Source: an uncultured Flavobacteriaceae bacterium (GTDB taxonomy: Bacteria; Bacteroidota; Bacteroidia; Flavobacteriales; Flavobacteriaceae). From it: a DNA stretch of 64,000 nt. Position numbers and translations under genes: made by a program. The notes under the pieces were generated by a model. It was not told where the DNA came from. It did not search any database and saw nothing but the letters and a program-made list of their open reading frames with translations. The stretch spans positions 124,001 to 188,000 of the forward strand of contig CANLXN010000004.1 of assembly GCA_947495135.1 (NCBI GenBank), given 5' to 3'. Below are positions 9,523 through 20,170 of the stretch, one piece after another (the first letter of the stretch is position 1; every line of letters begins with the position of its first letter).

Positions 9523-12372
9523 CTAAATAGGTATTTTTAATTCAATAACAGTTCCTTTATGTGGCTCACTTTTAATTTCTAACTTCGATTTTAAAATATG
9601 AGCTCGTTCCATGAGGGTGTTCATTCCAAGGCTAGCGCCACTTTTTAGCTTTTCTGAAAATTGAAAGCCTACCCCGTTGTCTTTAATAATCGCCTCAATG
9701 CTTTGTTTATGATGCTCAATGGTAACTGAAGCCGATTTAGCCTCGGCGTGTTTCACCATATTATTTAATACCTCTTGGATAATTCTGTAAAGGTGCAAGG
9801 CCTCCTCATCATTTAGTACTCCATCAATGTTTTCAATTTCATTGGTAAAGAAGATGTTGGTATTGGCATCCACTTCATTGATCATTACTTCTATTGCCTT
9901 CGTAAGCCCTAATTTTTCCAAATTAGCAGGGTGCAAGCCTCGAGATATACTTCTTAATTCCTCTAACGTATTATCTGCAAGTGAACCTATCGACTCGTCC
10001 TTAAAAGTTTTGGTCTTTTTAGTAAGCAACATTAATTTTTGCCCAACGCTATCGTGCAATTCTCTCGCCACACGGGTTCGTTCTTCTTCTTGCGCCTTAA
10101 TTAGACCCTGAGTAAATTTCTGTCGGCGTAATTGTAGTCTCTTATTTCTTAAATAAAGTATGAAAACTGTTCCTAGAGATATCAATGTGAGTGTTACAAA
10201 CCAAAATAAAGGAGTACGCCAAAATGGAACTTTTATGGTAAAAGGATAAGACACCACCGAATCCTGCCAAATTCCATTTCCATTGTCTGCCGTAAATTCG
10301 AACGTATAATCTCCTGGCGGTAGATAAGAAAACACAACTTCTGTCTTTTGAGTGGGAGAAGACCATTCGTCCCCATCTCTCAATCCTTTCAGTCTATATT
10401 TATACAATACCGTCTCTGGAAATGTGAAAGTAATGGCTTCCATTGAAAAGGTGAGGTAGTTTTTTTTATATGGCAATACTATTTTGTCCTCTTCTCTATA
10501 AAGAGAATCTTCTAGTGGCTCTGCAAAAAGCATTACTCCTTTTAAATCAATCGCAGGTGGCGCTGTATGTGTTAAGTAGTCGTTTTCAGAAAAAACCACC
10601 ATCCCGTAATCTGATGCGCCAAGCAAATTTCCATTCGCATCAATCTCTAAATTATCATTATTTATTTCATAAGAGACAAAACCCGAGTTGCTTTTATAAC
10701 TCACCATATCCAAACTATCCTCTTCCATAAGCTTCTTAAGATGGACTTTACTAAACGTATTCTCAGAGGCTAGCCAGAGGTAATCTCCACTCGCTCTCAT
10801 CGCTTTGATATTCTTTAGTGCTCCAAATCTTTTTAAGTCAATTATTTGGACCGTGTCCTTATCTTTTTTCCGCTTAACCCGATACAAGTTTTTATCATTC
10901 AATGCTAAAAATTCATTGTTTGAAATACTTTCAACACTAAAAAAAAGATCGTGTTTCTTGGGGTGTAGCCCAGCAATTGTATCTCTTTTGAAGTCTTTCA
11001 ATTGTAAAATCGAACTAAGTCTGGCAACTGCATGGCCTTCTCCAAAAGGAACCACTCGAAAAGTTCGCCTAAATGGGATCTTAAAAACACTGTCTTTTGC
11101 ATGTATATCTGCATGCTTTCCGCCTATTAAGAATGTATAATCCTCATCCTCGTATAAGTCTGAATAGTCCCCTTCTGCAAAGAGGGTCCTATTTCCTATA
11201 TCATTATATAAATGAACTTCCGTTTCGGTCGCCAAGAGCAATTGATCTTTAGTAGTTACAATACATTCTATAATCTTAGTGCCTATAAAGTCGGTTGCAA
11301 TTACCCGTCCATCTTTAATAAACGCAAGCCCATTATCTGTTGTGACCACCCAAAAATCTCTCCAAGGAAGAGCCGTGCTCACCGTACTATTAGGCAAACC
11401 CTGATCGGCATCATAAAACAAAAAGGCATCATCTCGGTATCTTATAAGGCCGCCACTATACGAGGCCATCCAATAATTATTCTCAGTATCTTTAATATGA
11501 TGATAAATATAGTTTGAGGGTAATCCATTTTTCGCGTTTACGACCTCAAACGTTTTAGTCGTTTTGTTGAATTTTAGCAATCCATTTCCTTCTGTACCAA
11601 GCATTAAATAATTGGTTCCTTCGGCAGAAATACTCCAAATCCTATTATCGTTCACATTGTTTGGATCTGGCAAATATTCTGTGGTAGTATCTCCTTCAAT
11701 TTTAAAAAGACCACCGTAACAGCCTACCCAAATAGTTCCGTTCTCTTCGCGATATACGCTATACGATACATTATTAATTCCATGAGATTTATTATCAATC
11801 ACTTGCACATCAAATGGCTCAACGGTAATTCGAAACAATCCATTCCTGATGGAGGTCATTAAAATGGTGTTTTCATCCTCCCAAATAGCGTCGTTCGGTA
11901 AATAGCCATTAGTTCTTGAAGTATCTAACTCCTGATGCTTTCCATTTTCAAAAGTTAAAATTCCTTGATTCGCAAATATGTAAATCACGCCATTTTTGTC
12001 TTCCAAAAATCCGTTCACCGCTCCTAATTTGAAGTAGTCGTAATCCTGGGGCACGATCACCCTTCCGTTCTTTATATAACAAACTCCTTTATTCACCGTT
12101 GCGATCCACATCCTTCCCGAAGAGTCTTCAAAAAGCTCCATAATGAGGTTGGACGGCAAACCATCATCTTTTGTATAATTGACAAAGGAATTTCCGTTAA
12201 AAACACTTACCCCGCCTAAGGTAGCAATCCAAATTCTTCCGTCTTTAGCCTGCAAAACATCATATGCCTGATTATGTGCCAAACCATCATCAACGGTATA
12301 CTGCTTGAAGTGATTGCGTTGAGCAAACAGCATAGCTGGAAGTAATAAAAGTATTAAAACTCTAAGATTCAT
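9523..12372 (-). CDS. two-component propeller sensor histidine kinase (Reg_prop / Y_Y_Y / HisKA_3)
   Basis: Repeated DGRIWIATLGGVSVFNG/SSGRMWIATVNKGV propeller units, Y_Y_Y-like region, ARELHDSVGQKLMLLTKK, IKDNGVGF. Confidence 0.93.
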   Translation of the reverse strand: MNLRVLILLLLPAMLFAQRNHFKQYTVDDGLAHNQAYDVLQAKDGRIWIATLGGVSVFNGNSFVNYTKDDGLPSNLIMELFEDSSGRMWIATVNKGVCYIKNGRVIVPQDYDYFKLGAVNGFLEDKNGVIYIFANQGILTFENGKHQELDTSRTNGYLPNDAIWEDENTILMTSIRNGLFRITVEPFDVQVIDNKSHGINNVSYSVYREENGTIWVGCYGGLFKIEGDTTTEYLPDPNNVNDNRIWSISAEGTNYLMLGTEGNGLLKFNKTTKTFEVVNAKNGLPSNYIYHHIKDTENNYWMASYSGGLIRYRDDAFLFYDADQGLPNSTVSTALPWRDFWVVTTDNGLAFIKDGRVIATDFIGTKIIECIVTTKDQLLLATETEVHLYNDIGNRTLFAEGDYSDLYEDEDYTFLIGGKHADIHAKDSVFKIPFRRTFRVVPFGEGHAVARLSSILQLKDFKRDTIAGLHPKKHDLFFSVESISNNEFLALNDKNLYRVKRKKDKDTVQIIDLKRFGALKNIKAMRASGDYLWLASENTFSKVHLKKLMEEDSLDMVSYKSNSGFVSYEINNDNLEIDANGNLLGASDYGMVVFSENDYLTHTAPPAIDLKGVMLFAEPLEDSLYREEDKIVLPYKKNYLTFSMEAITFTFPETVLYKYRLKGLRDGDEWSSPTQKTEVVFSYLPPGDYTFEFTADNGNGIWQDSVVSYPFTIKVPFWRTPLFWFVTLTLISLGTVFILYLRNKRLQLRRQKFTQGLIKAQEEERTRVARELHDSVGQKLMLLTKKTKTFKDESIGSLADNTLEELRSISRGLHPANLEKLGLTKAIEVMINEVDANTNIFFTNEIENIDGVLNDEEALHLYRIIQEVLNNMVKHAEAKSASVTIEHHKQSIEAIIKDNGVGFQFSEKLKSGASLGMNTLMERAHILKSKLEIKSEPHKGTVIELKIPI

Positions 12373-12419
12373 TAAAATGATTGGTTCAATTCGCTGTAAA
12401 TATACCGATTTACGAAAGT

Positions 12420-14435
12420 TTAAATTGGGATACTTAGGCTAACTGTCGTTCCGTTGGTAACGGCCCCGGTAATCTCCAGTTTCGATTTCAAGATTTTGGC
12501 TCGCTCCAACAATGTCTTCATTCCCAAGCTAGTAGTGTTTTTTATTTTTTCTGAAAAAACAAATCCCCTTCCATTGTCTTGGATAAGCGCTTCTATTTTA
12601 CCATCTTTTTTCTCGATAGTTACAGAAGCCGATTTAGCGTCAGCATGCTTTACCAAATTATTCAAAACTTCTTGCACTATTCTGTATAAATGAAGTGAAT
12701 CCTCTTTCTTTAGCAACCCATCAATATTTTCGATTTCGTTGGTGAAAAATATGTTAGTATTGGCGTCTACTTCATTGATCATTGCTTCTATGGCCTTTGT
12801 AAGACCCAATCGTTCCAAATTAGCTGGGTGTAGACCTCTGGAAATGTTGCGTAATTCTTCCAAGGTATTATCTGCCAAAGAACCGACCTCAGGATCCCCA
12901 AAACTTCTTGTTTTTCTTGTGAGCATCATCAATTTTTGACCAACACCGTCATGCAACTCTCTTGCCACCCTAGTTCGTTCCTCTTCCTGCGCCTGAATTA
13001 AATCCTGAGAAAATACTTCCTGCATTTTAACCCTTTGGCGTGCCGAATTCCGCGAACGTACTAAAAGCACTAATCCAAAAACTCCTAATAGACCCAAACC
13101 ACCAAAAAGCAGTAACTGATTTTGCAACTTCGCTTTGGCATCGAGCAGGGCAATATCGTCTATCTGACTTTTAATAGTAGCATCTCTCTTTTCTGTCTCG
13201 TACAGGGTTTGATAATAGGTTAATGACTTTACATTTTGAACACTTGATATGGAATCTCGTATCCGGTAGTACTCAATAAGATGAGCGTTAGAATTATTGC
13301 GATCGCCCATAGACTTGTACACATCGGCCAGAAACTTTTCAGCATTATAGATTTCCACAAATCCGTCCTCACTTCTTTTTGCAGCTAAGTGCTCTTTTCC
13401 ATATTTCAAGGCATTTGGAAAGTCTTTTTTCGCAAACGCTAGCTGTTTGAGGGCTTCTATGTAAAAGTCTCTGTTGTCTCCTTCTGTATAAGTCACTCCA
13501 TTTCGTTCTATTTCTGAAAGATATTCTTCTGCCAATGCCAAACTATCGCTTTCGGCATATGCAATCACTAGATTGGTTAGAATGTTGGGACGCATCGCAC
13601 GTCGATAATCCGATTTTTCATTTTCATCCAACGATAACTTCAGGTAACGAATTCGCTCTTCATAATTGCCTTCCATCCGTTTGTCGGCCGCAGCGTTGTA
13701 ATAAATGGCAACCAAGGGTCCGCCGCCTAAATTTTTACACAAAGCAATGGCTTCGTTTCGTTCCATTTCAGCTTGCTTATAAAAGGCATTCTGACTGTAA
13801 AGAATGGAAAGCGCGTTTTTAGCATTCACCATATTTATGGTATCCCCAATTTCGGTAAAAATCCTACCCGCCTCTTGATTTGTTATAGAGGCCTTGGAAA
13901 AAAGTCCTTTTTCAGAAAAAGCATACGCTAATCGCAAGGTAATGGTGGCAATTCTATTTTTATCGCCCGAGGCAAGGGCATATTTCTTTGCCTTTTCAAA
14001 AGTGGCTATTGCCTCATCATTTTTTTTCAGACCAAGAAAACAATCCCCACCATACAAATATAAATTAGCGATGGTTTTGTTGTTTTCCAGGCCTTTTTCT
14101 TTTCCAGCGAAGGCTTCAAAAATCCTTAAACCTTCCTCAGACTTCCCGAGGATACTACTTTTATAATAGATTAAATCGCCAGTGTACCGGGTAGCTATAT
14201 CTAAAGAGTCTAAAACTAATGCATGTTTTATGGTCTGTCTAACTAAAGAATCGTAATTGTAACGATCGTTAAATTCGACCAATAGAGAAAGGCTATCCAT
14301 GAGCTGAAGTTTTTCGATCGAATGAGCACTTCTTATTTTTTCTTTAAGCTCGCCTACAACGGCATCAAGATTGGATTCCTGAGCTGATGAAAAATTGCTT
14401 AAAAAAAGTAGAAAAACGAGGGAAAGATGTTTCAT
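12420..14435 (-). CDS. TPR-containing sensor histidine kinase (paralog of 7462-9480)
   Basis: Start moved to MKHLSLVFLLFLSNFSSAQ (14435); ARELHDGVGQKLMMLTRK; IQDNGRGFVF. Confidence 0.92.
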   Translation of the reverse strand: MKHLSLVFLLFLSNFSSAQESNLDAVVGELKEKIRSAHSIEKLQLMDSLSLLVEFNDRYNYDSLVRQTIKHALVLDSLDIATRYTGDLIYYKSSILGKSEEGLRIFEAFAGKEKGLENNKTIANLYLYGGDCFLGLKKNDEAIATFEKAKKYALASGDKNRIATITLRLAYAFSEKGLFSKASITNQEAGRIFTEIGDTINMVNAKNALSILYSQNAFYKQAEMERNEAIALCKNLGGGPLVAIYYNAAADKRMEGNYEERIRYLKLSLDENEKSDYRRAMRPNILTNLVIAYAESDSLALAEEYLSEIERNGVTYTEGDNRDFYIEALKQLAFAKKDFPNALKYGKEHLAAKRSEDGFVEIYNAEKFLADVYKSMGDRNNSNAHLIEYYRIRDSISSVQNVKSLTYYQTLYETEKRDATIKSQIDDIALLDAKAKLQNQLLLFGGLGLLGVFGLVLLVRSRNSARQRVKMQEVFSQDLIQAQEEERTRVARELHDGVGQKLMMLTRKTRSFGDPEVGSLADNTLEELRNISRGLHPANLERLGLTKAIEAMINEVDANTNIFFTNEIENIDGLLKKEDSLHLYRIVQEVLNNLVKHADAKSASVTIEKKDGKIEALIQDNGRGFVFSEKIKNTTSLGMKTLLERAKILKSKLEITGAVTNGTTVSLSIPI

Positions 14436-14484
14436 AGTTCGTTGCCTTAATCCTATAAATATAGCTATTTTAGCTCCAACGATT

Positions 14485-15864
14485 ATGGCCAAAATTAAAA
14501 CTACTTTTTTCTGTCAGAACTGCGGGGCTCAATTCGCTAAATGGCAAGGACAATGCACCTCTTGTAAGGAATGGAACACCATTGCCGAGGAAGTGATACA
14601 GAAAGCTGAAAAAGTAAGCTGGGACACCTCAACTTCCGCTGGAGGGCAAGGGTCCGCTTCAAAACGAGCAGCGAAGCCTTTGAAGGTTAATGAAATTAGC
14701 CTTTCTGCAGAATCTAGGATGAATACCAAGAACAGCGAACTTAACCGGGTTCTTGGTGGTGGATTGGTTCCTGGATCACTCACACTTTTGGGAGGAGAAC
14801 CCGGAATAGGAAAAAGCACCTTGATGCTTCAGGTGGCGCTGCAACTCCCGTACAAAACACTATATGTGTCTGGAGAAGAAAGTGCACAACAAATTAAAAT
14901 GCGGGCAGAACGCATTCATCCAGATTCTGAAAACTGCTATATCCTTACAGAAACGAAAACACAGAATATATTCCGAAATATAACAGATCTACAGCCAGAT
15001 ATTGTGGTGATCGATTCTATTCAAACCTTACATACCGATCATATCGAGAGCAGCCCGGGGAGCATTTCCCAAATTAGAGAATGCACAACCGAACTCATTA
15101 AATACGCGAAAGAGACTTCGACTCCTGTTATTTTAATTGGTCACATTACCAAAGACGGTAACATAGCCGGGCCCAAAATACTCGAACATATGGTTGATAC
15201 CGTACTTCAGTTTGAAGGCGATCGCAATCATATCTATAGAATACTACGTGCCAACAAAAACCGATTTGGCTCTACTAATGAACTCGGCATCTATGAAATG
15301 CAGGGTAACGGTCTCAGAGAAGTTGCTAATCCATCCGAGATATTGATCTCTAAGAATGAAGAGGAACTAAGCGGAACGGCCATATCTGCAACCTTGGAAG
15401 GCATGCGTCCTTTGATGATTGAAATTCAGGCATTGGTAAGCACCGCGGTTTACGGTACACCTCAACGAAGCGCCACTGGATACAATGCCAAAAGACTTAA
15501 TATGATCTTAGCAGTTCTAGAAAAACGAGCTGGATTTAAACTTGGTGCTAAAGATGTATTTTTAAATGTAACTGGAGGAATTACCGTGGACGATCCCGCA
15601 ATAGATCTGGCTGTAGTAGCAGCAGTGCTTTCCTCTAATATCGACATTGCCATTGATAAGCGCATGTGTTTTGCAGCTGAAATTGGCTTGGCCGGAGAAG
15701 TACGCCCAGTTACAAGAGTTGATCAACGAATTATCGAGGCCGCGAAACTTGGTTTTAGCAGTATTATCATCTCTAAGTATTGTAAACTTCCAAAGCAGAA
15801 CTATAGGATTGATATTATCAAACTCGCCAAGGTTCATGATGTGGTAAAGCACTTGTTTGGATAA
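14485..15864 (+). CDS. radA: DNA repair protein RadA
   Basis: MAKIKTTFFCQNCGAQFAKWQGQCTSCKEWNT zinc finger, LLGGEPGIGKSTLMLQ Walker A, KNRFGSTNE motif; start moved from 14395. Confidence 0.96.
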   Translation: MAKIKTTFFCQNCGAQFAKWQGQCTSCKEWNTIAEEVIQKAEKVSWDTSTSAGGQGSASKRAAKPLKVNEISLSAESRMNTKNSELNRVLGGGLVPGSLTLLGGEPGIGKSTLMLQVALQLPYKTLYVSGEESAQQIKMRAERIHPDSENCYILTETKTQNIFRNITDLQPDIVVIDSIQTLHTDHIESSPGSISQIRECTTELIKYAKETSTPVILIGHITKDGNIAGPKILEHMVDTVLQFEGDRNHIYRILRANKNRFGSTNELGIYEMQGNGLREVANPSEILISKNEEELSGTAISATLEGMRPLMIEIQALVSTAVYGTPQRSATGYNAKRLNMILAVLEKRAGFKLGAKDVFLNVTGGITVDDPAIDLAVVAAVLSSNIDIAIDKRMCFAAEIGLAGEVRPVTRVDQRIIEAAKLGFSSIIISKYCKLPKQNYRIDIIKLAKVHDVVKHLFG

Positions 15865-15870
15865 TGACAC

Positions 15871-15897
15871 AAAAAAGAGGGCCAATAGCCCTCCTTC
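15871..15897 (-). terminator. terminator between convergent radA and the T9SS gene
   Basis: aaaaaaGAGGGCcaataGCCCTC; U-tract is stronger on the minus strand. Confidence 0.7.
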
Positions 15898-15924
15898 TTC
15901 GTATTTATAGTTAGTTGTTATTGA

Positions 15925-18900
15925 TTATTCTTTAATAAACCTCCTTACAAGTTCGCCACCACTGCTCTTTAATTTAAGCATATAGGGCGCACTGCTCAAA
16001 GCTGAAATATCTATAGATATGCTTTTGTTACTCTCTGAAACAGTTACCACTTGAACCAACCTTCCCGATAAGTCATAAATGGAAACCTCTTCTATATTAG
16101 CTCGTTGTACATTCCCTAAAAACAGTACATTGCTCGCCGGATTTGGATACAACACTAACCCTTCCAATGCAGAAGTATTGGCTCCCAAAATCTCCTCTTG
16201 GAATACAATAGTAAATCTATTCTCGACATCGGCTGGACCACTAATAAAAGAGTAATCCTCTTGGGTTAAATCTATAAGTTCATTGAGTAAAAGATCTATC
16301 AGGTAAATTTGAGTTTCGGTGATTTCTGGACCCTCTATATCATGAATAGAAATCGTGAACTGCAACTGCTCTTCTACCAAGCTAGAGAATCCTAAAGGAA
16401 TCTTGATACTTGGATCGAACGTTTCTCGTGCTTGAATGGCCAATTGCTCGCCGTATTCAGTTTTGGTATAAAGCGAAACTATGTTTGCCAAGCGCTTACT
16501 GTCGTAACCTGCATCCAACTCTGGCGTTGCTGTATCTAGAAACCCTATTAAAGTAGTATTCTGAACATCGTACATATCGTTACTAACTCTCAACCAAAGT
16601 CTATTTGCGCTCGAAGCTGGACGCCTCCAGGTATTGTTATTGCCTAACCTACGCATAGAGTTGGTAAAAATAGCCGTCCCCGCGGCATTTGCTTTCACAG
16701 CAAAACCTTGGGCCGATGAAATAAATCCGTTGGGCTTGGTGGCTGTACCTGTTATATCTGAGGCCGCTGCAATTCCTCCTGTTAAATTGTACATAGAAAG
16801 ATCTTCCATGCTAAAATTCATGCTTCCATAGCCAGGTAAGTCCGGGTTAGGAGAGGTAAGGTGTTCCCAAAAATAAAGCGCGTCTACCATAGGGTTGGCG
16901 TTGATAAAATCGTCTGCTAAAATCGCAGATGCATACGGATTTCCGAATACGTTCGGACTATCGTTTTGATCGTTATTAAATAGTACTGGAAAAGTAATAT
17001 CTCCATTATTTAAAGTGCCTTGGTCGTAAACCAAGTCGTAGGTTTTATTACCATCTGTATAAGACGATTGTGGGCGTACTAAATAACCTTCACCTGCATC
17101 AATATCTCCTGTATATTCTTGCCAGTTGTTTCCATTATCATCTGCGAAATTTTCAGCGAATGGAAATTGGGCCTCTACGTCTGGATTAGGAACAAAGTTC
17201 GTGGTGTTATGCTTTAGCACTAAGAACGCATCGTTGTAGACCCCGTCTCTTGTTTCTTCGGTCATCGGACTTCCCATAATCATAAAGTCTCTTGGTTTTA
17301 AGAAAGGCGTTGTTTTGCGTACACGAATGGTTCCATTATTGGTTGCGGTGGCTAGTCCGTCTCTCTGTACTAGACTTCCCTCGTGTAAAATATCTAAGGT
17401 TCCGCTTACGTCCACATTAAATGAGACATCGACAAAATCTCCAGGACTCACAGTCAAGGTGGTTCCTGAATCAATAGAAAGTGAACAGCAGATAATACTG
17501 CCATGGGCACTGGTATTATAATTGGAACGAATAATAGCATTGGTCGTTGCATCGGGTTCAATTCCATTAAGCCACGCCCCACTAATCCATTCTGCGGTAG
17601 CTGCACAAGGTGAAAGTGGTGCTTCTAGCGCCTGTAAATTGAAACTAGCCGTTTCAGCAGAAAAAGAACGTCTACTTGTTCGAAACAGATATGTAATTCC
17701 TCCTGTTAGACCGAAGAAGGTGCCATTTCCAACTTGACATTCTAGTTCGGTTCCTCCACAACCATCGTACAGTGAATAAATATTCAACGAAGAACCACCT
17801 GTAATTTCTAAATTACCAGTGACCGGCATTGTGAGTTGATACCAAGCATCCAGATTATCATAATTGGTAGTATTGCAGCTCGCATCTAAACTCTCGGTGG
17901 CAGCTCGAAACTCTACTGTAGTTGTAGCCGGAGCAACTACTCCAACGGCTATGGAAATTGCATTATCACATTCATCATTTATTAATTCTTCAAATGCCTC
18001 CAAGGTGAAATTCACTATTTCAGCAGAAAAGGAACGTCTACTCAATCGTAGTATGTAAGTGACACCGCCTTCCAATGCATAAAAATAATCGTTACCAGTA
18101 ATACATGCCAGTTCTACACCACCACAACTATCATAGATAGATGCCACATCAATACTCGATAAAGAAGTAGCCCGAACGTTTCCATCTACAGGCATCTCAA
18201 ATTCGTACCAAACGTCCAAATTATCATAACTAACAGTATTACAACTTGCGTCTAAACTTTCGGTGGCAGCGTGCGGGTCGTATTCATAACTATTTGAAGT
18301 TCCTACCTCCACGGTAATTGGAATTCGATCCACGCATTCATCATTCGCAATTGTTTCAAAAGCTTCTACATTAAAATCTATAACTTCTGCCGAAAATGAA
18401 CGTCTGCTTAAGCGCAATACGTAGGTTGTATTTGCATCGAGATTAAAGAGAAACCCATTGTTATTAAAACAGTCTAATTCGGTTCCTCCACAACCATCGT
18501 ATAACGTCACAATATCGACACTCCCTAAACTTGTAACACGGACATTTCCATCTACAGGCATCGTAAACTCATACCAAACATCCTGATTGTCGTAAGAAAC
18601 TGTGTTGCAACTTGCATCCAAACTTTCGGTAGCAGCACGTGAGTCGAACTCGTAGGTGTTGATCGTTCCAACCTCTACATCAATAAGAATTCTATCTTCA
18701 CATTCGTCGTTTGCGATTTCTTCAAACGCTTCTACGGTAAAATCCACCACACCTCCAGAGAAAGAGCGCTTACTTAAACGCAATACATAGGTACTGGTCG
18801 CATCCAGATTGAAGAAATATCCATTATTACCGAAGCAATCCAACTCGACGCCACCGCAACTATCGTATAGAGTCACAATATCGACACTCCCTAAACTTGT

Positions 18901-19869
18901 AACACGGACATTTCCATCTACAGGCATCGTAAACTCATACCAAACATCCTGATTGTCGTAAGAAACTGTGTTGCAACTTGCATCCAAACTTTCGGTCGCT
19001 GCACGAGAATCGTACTCATAGGTGTTTTGCGTTCCTACTTCCACATTAATAGGAAGTCTGTCCACGCATTCATCATTCGAAATTGTTTCAAAAGCTTCTA
19101 TATTAAAATCTATAACTCCTCCTGAAAACGAGCGTCTACTCAAACGCAACACATAAGTCGCAGTTGCATCGAGATTAAAGAAATATCCATTGCTCACGAA
19201 GCAATCTAATTCGGTTCCTCCACAGCTATCATACAAGGAAACTATATCGACGCTACCTAGATTTGTAATACGTACATTACCATCTACAGGCATGGTAAAT
19301 TCATACCAAGCATCAAGATTGTCGTAAGAGACTGTATTGCAGCTTGCATCCAAACTTTCGGTTGCTCCTCGCGAGTCGAACCCATAGGTATTTTGCGACC
19401 CTACTTCTACATCGATAGAAATTCTGTCTACACACTCATCATTGGCAATTTCTTCAAACGCTTGTATGCTAAATGTATCATCCTGTGCGCTTGCTCTTGC
19501 AATTCTTAAAATGTAATCTTGGTTTGCATCTAAGCTGTAAATGAAGCCGGAACCAGTACGACAGGCCAGCTCTGGTCCTCCACAACTTGTGTACAAGGAA
19601 AATCTATAATTTGTATTCACTCCTGTTAAGTTTATATTACCATCTACCGGCATATTGAAACTAAACCAGACATCGAGGTTATCGTTAGACGTGACGTCAC
19701 AAGAAGCATCTAAACTCTCGGTTGCCATAGAGATTTCAGCTAAAGCAGAAGTGCTACTGGCAGTAAGCACGGTAATAGGAGTTGCATCAATACATTCGTC
19801 GTTTGCGGCTTGTGAAAATGCAAAGAACGGCGTAACTAAGAGTAAGAAAAGAAAGGTAATTTTTGACAT
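15925..19869 (-). CDS. large secreted T9SS type A sorting-domain protein with tandem about 122-aa repeats
   Basis: Signal peptide MSKITFLFLLLVTPFFAFSQ; repeated ATESLDASCNTVSYDNxDxWYEFTMPVDGNVR...SLYDSCGGTELDC; C-terminal LVLYPNPASNVLF...SGGELVRRFIKE. Confidence 0.88.
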   Translation of the reverse strand: MSKITFLFLLLVTPFFAFSQAANDECIDATPITVLTASSTSALAEISMATESLDASCDVTSNDNLDVWFSFNMPVDGNINLTGVNTNYRFSLYTSCGGPELACRTGSGFIYSLDANQDYILRIARASAQDDTFSIQAFEEIANDECVDRISIDVEVGSQNTYGFDSRGATESLDASCNTVSYDNLDAWYEFTMPVDGNVRITNLGSVDIVSLYDSCGGTELDCFVSNGYFFNLDATATYVLRLSRRSFSGGVIDFNIEAFETISNDECVDRLPINVEVGTQNTYEYDSRAATESLDASCNTVSYDNQDVWYEFTMPVDGNVRVTSLGSVDIVTLYDSCGGVELDCFGNNGYFFNLDATSTYVLRLSKRSFSGGVVDFTVEAFEEIANDECEDRILIDVEVGTINTYEFDSRAATESLDASCNTVSYDNQDVWYEFTMPVDGNVRVTSLGSVDIVTLYDGCGGTELDCFNNNGFLFNLDANTTYVLRLSRRSFSAEVIDFNVEAFETIANDECVDRIPITVEVGTSNSYEYDPHAATESLDASCNTVSYDNLDVWYEFEMPVDGNVRATSLSSIDVASIYDSCGGVELACITGNDYFYALEGGVTYILRLSRRSFSAEIVNFTLEAFEELINDECDNAISIAVGVVAPATTTVEFRAATESLDASCNTTNYDNLDAWYQLTMPVTGNLEITGGSSLNIYSLYDGCGGTELECQVGNGTFFGLTGGITYLFRTSRRSFSAETASFNLQALEAPLSPCAATAEWISGAWLNGIEPDATTNAIIRSNYNTSAHGSIICCSLSIDSGTTLTVSPGDFVDVSFNVDVSGTLDILHEGSLVQRDGLATATNNGTIRVRKTTPFLKPRDFMIMGSPMTEETRDGVYNDAFLVLKHNTTNFVPNPDVEAQFPFAENFADDNGNNWQEYTGDIDAGEGYLVRPQSSYTDGNKTYDLVYDQGTLNNGDITFPVLFNNDQNDSPNVFGNPYASAILADDFINANPMVDALYFWEHLTSPNPDLPGYGSMNFSMEDLSMYNLTGGIAAASDITGTATKPNGFISSAQGFAVKANAAGTAIFTNSMRRLGNNNTWRRPASSANRLWLRVSNDMYDVQNTTLIGFLDTATPELDAGYDSKRLANIVSLYTKTEYGEQLAIQARETFDPSIKIPLGFSSLVEEQLQFTISIHDIEGPEITETQIYLIDLLLNELIDLTQEDYSFISGPADVENRFTIVFQEEILGANTSALEGLVLYPNPASNVLFLGNVQRANIEEVSIYDLSGRLVQVVTVSESNKSISIDISALSSAPYMLKLKSSGGELVRRFIKE
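17600..19869 (-). repeat. tandem intragenic coding repeats, period about 366 bp
   Basis: Repeated protein unit; 125-bp identical DNA blocks starting near 18506 and 18872 (offset 366 bp). Confidence 0.8.
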
Positions 19870-20170
19870 AAGTAATAGTTTTAAATTCGCGCTATGAGCA
19901 TTTAAAACTATTCTAAGGATAGAGACACACCAAATATACTAGTTGAAGTACTTGTTTCTCAGACGTCCAACCCAAAAATCTATGAATTCATAGAGGAAAA
20001 TTTTAAGCAAAAAATAGGATTATTTGGGATCTGCAGACATTTATAATCAAGCAGATAAAACAAAAATTTTCAAAAGAACTTGGCAAAAGCCTGCAGCTAC
20101 TATTAAATAAAAATCTCCCTATTTATAGCTCACAACGATTCGGTAAAAAGAGCTAGGAATTATTGATAAT

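Noticed and set aside
17600-19869. Regular repeat spacing considered as CRISPR-like
   Set aside because: 366-bp period, in-frame coding repeats within one T9SS protein; not a CRISPR array.
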